This document shows positions 63,201 through 64,000 of a stretch of 64,000 nt of DNA, piece after piece. Each line of letters begins with the position of its first letter. Position 1 is the first letter of the stretch. The stretch comes from Plantago ovata (Eukaryota > Streptophyta > Magnoliopsida > Lamiales > Plantaginaceae), in assembly GCA_028274465.1 (NCBI GenBank), contig CM051457.1, forward strand, positions 100,873,982 to 100,937,981. The letters run 5' to 3'. The position numbers were made by a program, and so were the translations under genes. The notes below the pieces were generated by a model. That model was given only the letters and a program-made list of their open reading frames with translations. It did not search any database and was not told the origin of the DNA.

Positions 63201-64000
63201 GAATTATCAAGCTTTGGTCGTTTGTTTCGTATATGAAATAAATTATGTCTACATTCAAGTAAGTACAAACCATTCATAAGAGGAGCATTTCCAATATCAA
63301 TACCATTATGCGAAAAATAACAATTATTATTGGCAAAACAGAAGGAAAACCCTTCATTGTCTAACATAGGAATGGAAATAATGTTTCTTACAATAGAAGG
63401 AACGAAATAACAATTATTCAATTCTAAAAGAAAACCCGAGGGTAAATTTAATCTATAAGTTCCAACACGTAGGGCAGCAACGGACGATCCATTTCCTACG
63501 CGTAGATCAATTTCCCTTGGTCTAACCTGTCGGCTATCAATGAGCCCCTGCAAATTGTTACAAATGTGTGAGCCACAAGCAGTATCTAATACCCAACAAT
63601 TCGAGTTTTGTGTAGACATATTTATCTCAATGACAAACATACCTTGATGGGAGCCAGATGCACCATGCGTGGTCACAACTCCATCAGCAATTGCCTTTGG
63701 GCAGTCTCTCTTCCAGTGTCCTTTCTGCTTGCAGTAAAGACACGTATCCTTCTCCATGTTCACCACCTTCTTTTGATTTCCAGCCTTACGCTTAAAAACC
63801 TTAGCCTTAGGTCTAATCTTTGGCTTCTTAGTTTGCTTAGTCTTACCCTTTGAGCCATAGCCCTTAGGGTGAGCCTTCGCAGATGATCCAACCAACATAA
63901 CAAACTTCCTCTTAGGTTGAGCCTGTTCATAGGTCTTAAGCATATTGTGGACTTCAGGAAGTGTAGCATCTTTGGCATTCATATTGTAATTCATGATGAA
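60252..64000 (-). pseudogene. E8 copia gag-pol, partial at window end, two lesions
   Basis: Reading leftward from the window edge: the end of gag, zinc knuckle [14 protein letters not shown], protease [11 protein letters not shown], integrase zinc region WHCRLGH, catalytic motifs [18 protein letters not shown] and [11 protein letters not shown] ([21 protein letters not shown]) and RNase H (DAGFQSDPDDYKS, TESEYIAAAEASK) to the stop at 60252. A one-base loss shifts frame near 63043, just before the integrase core. An in-frame TAA lies at 62283-62285, between integrase and RT. The rest is open, so E8 is young and nearly intact. The 5' part lies outside the window. Confidence 0.92.

Overview
This is nuclear DNA from a flowering plant, probably a eudicot. 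The evidence is one seven-exon receptor-kinase gene with plant GT-AG introns, Ty1/copia and Ty3/gypsy retrotransposons primed by initiator-Met tRNA (PBS TGGTATCAGAGC), and two Cassandra-type miniature retrotransposons with 5S rRNA-like LTRs. The base composition is AT-rich and there is one 100-N scaffold gap. The species cannot be named from the sequence.

Layout. Positions 1-1209 show no gene. Positions 1210-4419 (minus) hold an apparently intact S-domain (G-type lectin) receptor-like kinase of 820 residues, the only host gene recognised. From about 5.87 kb to the end the window is almost entirely nested retrotransposons. A minus-strand gypsy element (3' LTR and pol end at 5869-6989; gag start, PBS and 5' LTR at 37552-38075) encloses a cluster of closely related copia elements with LTRs of about 2 kb. 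These are E1 (minus, 6990-24950), E2 (plus, inserted inside E1, 11520-21736), E3 (plus, 24951-32394) and E4 (minus, 32399-37551). E1 and E3 meet head to head and E3 and E4 meet tail to tail, at palindromic junctions. Next come E5 (a different copia, plus, 39.07-41.28 kb), E6 (same family as E1-E4, minus, 41283-45340), gypsy LTR A (45341-46523), E7 (a Sirevirus-like copia, minus, 46849-55800) carrying gypsy solo LTR B, which itself carries Cassandra 1, then gypsy LTR C (55801-56999). Last is E8 (a divergent relative of E1-E4, minus, 57489 to the window end) with Cassandra 2 inside its LTR.

How it fits together. Insertion order can be read from nesting and target-site duplications (TSDs): cttct for E2, gtata for gypsy B, tccat and ggttt for the two Cassandras. 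Every gag-pol frame is broken at least once. E3 has a single nonsense codon in an otherwise open frame of about 4.2 kb, and E2 and E8 have two lesions each.

The most interesting structures are: the alternating inverted copia copies, whose tail-to-tail LTR palindrome is flanked by two convergent LTR promoters and could make hairpin RNA; a solo LTR next to its own full-length element, with the flank duplicated and the 5' LTR reduced to a stub at an AATTCC microhomology; an exon-like acidic reading frame kept in the LTRs of E1-E4 and E6; GC-rich hairpin arrays upstream of the TATA box in the gypsy A/B/C LTRs; and tandem GGCGCC hairpins in the copia leader. I found no non-transposon system such as CRISPR, a gene cluster or an RNA-gene array.
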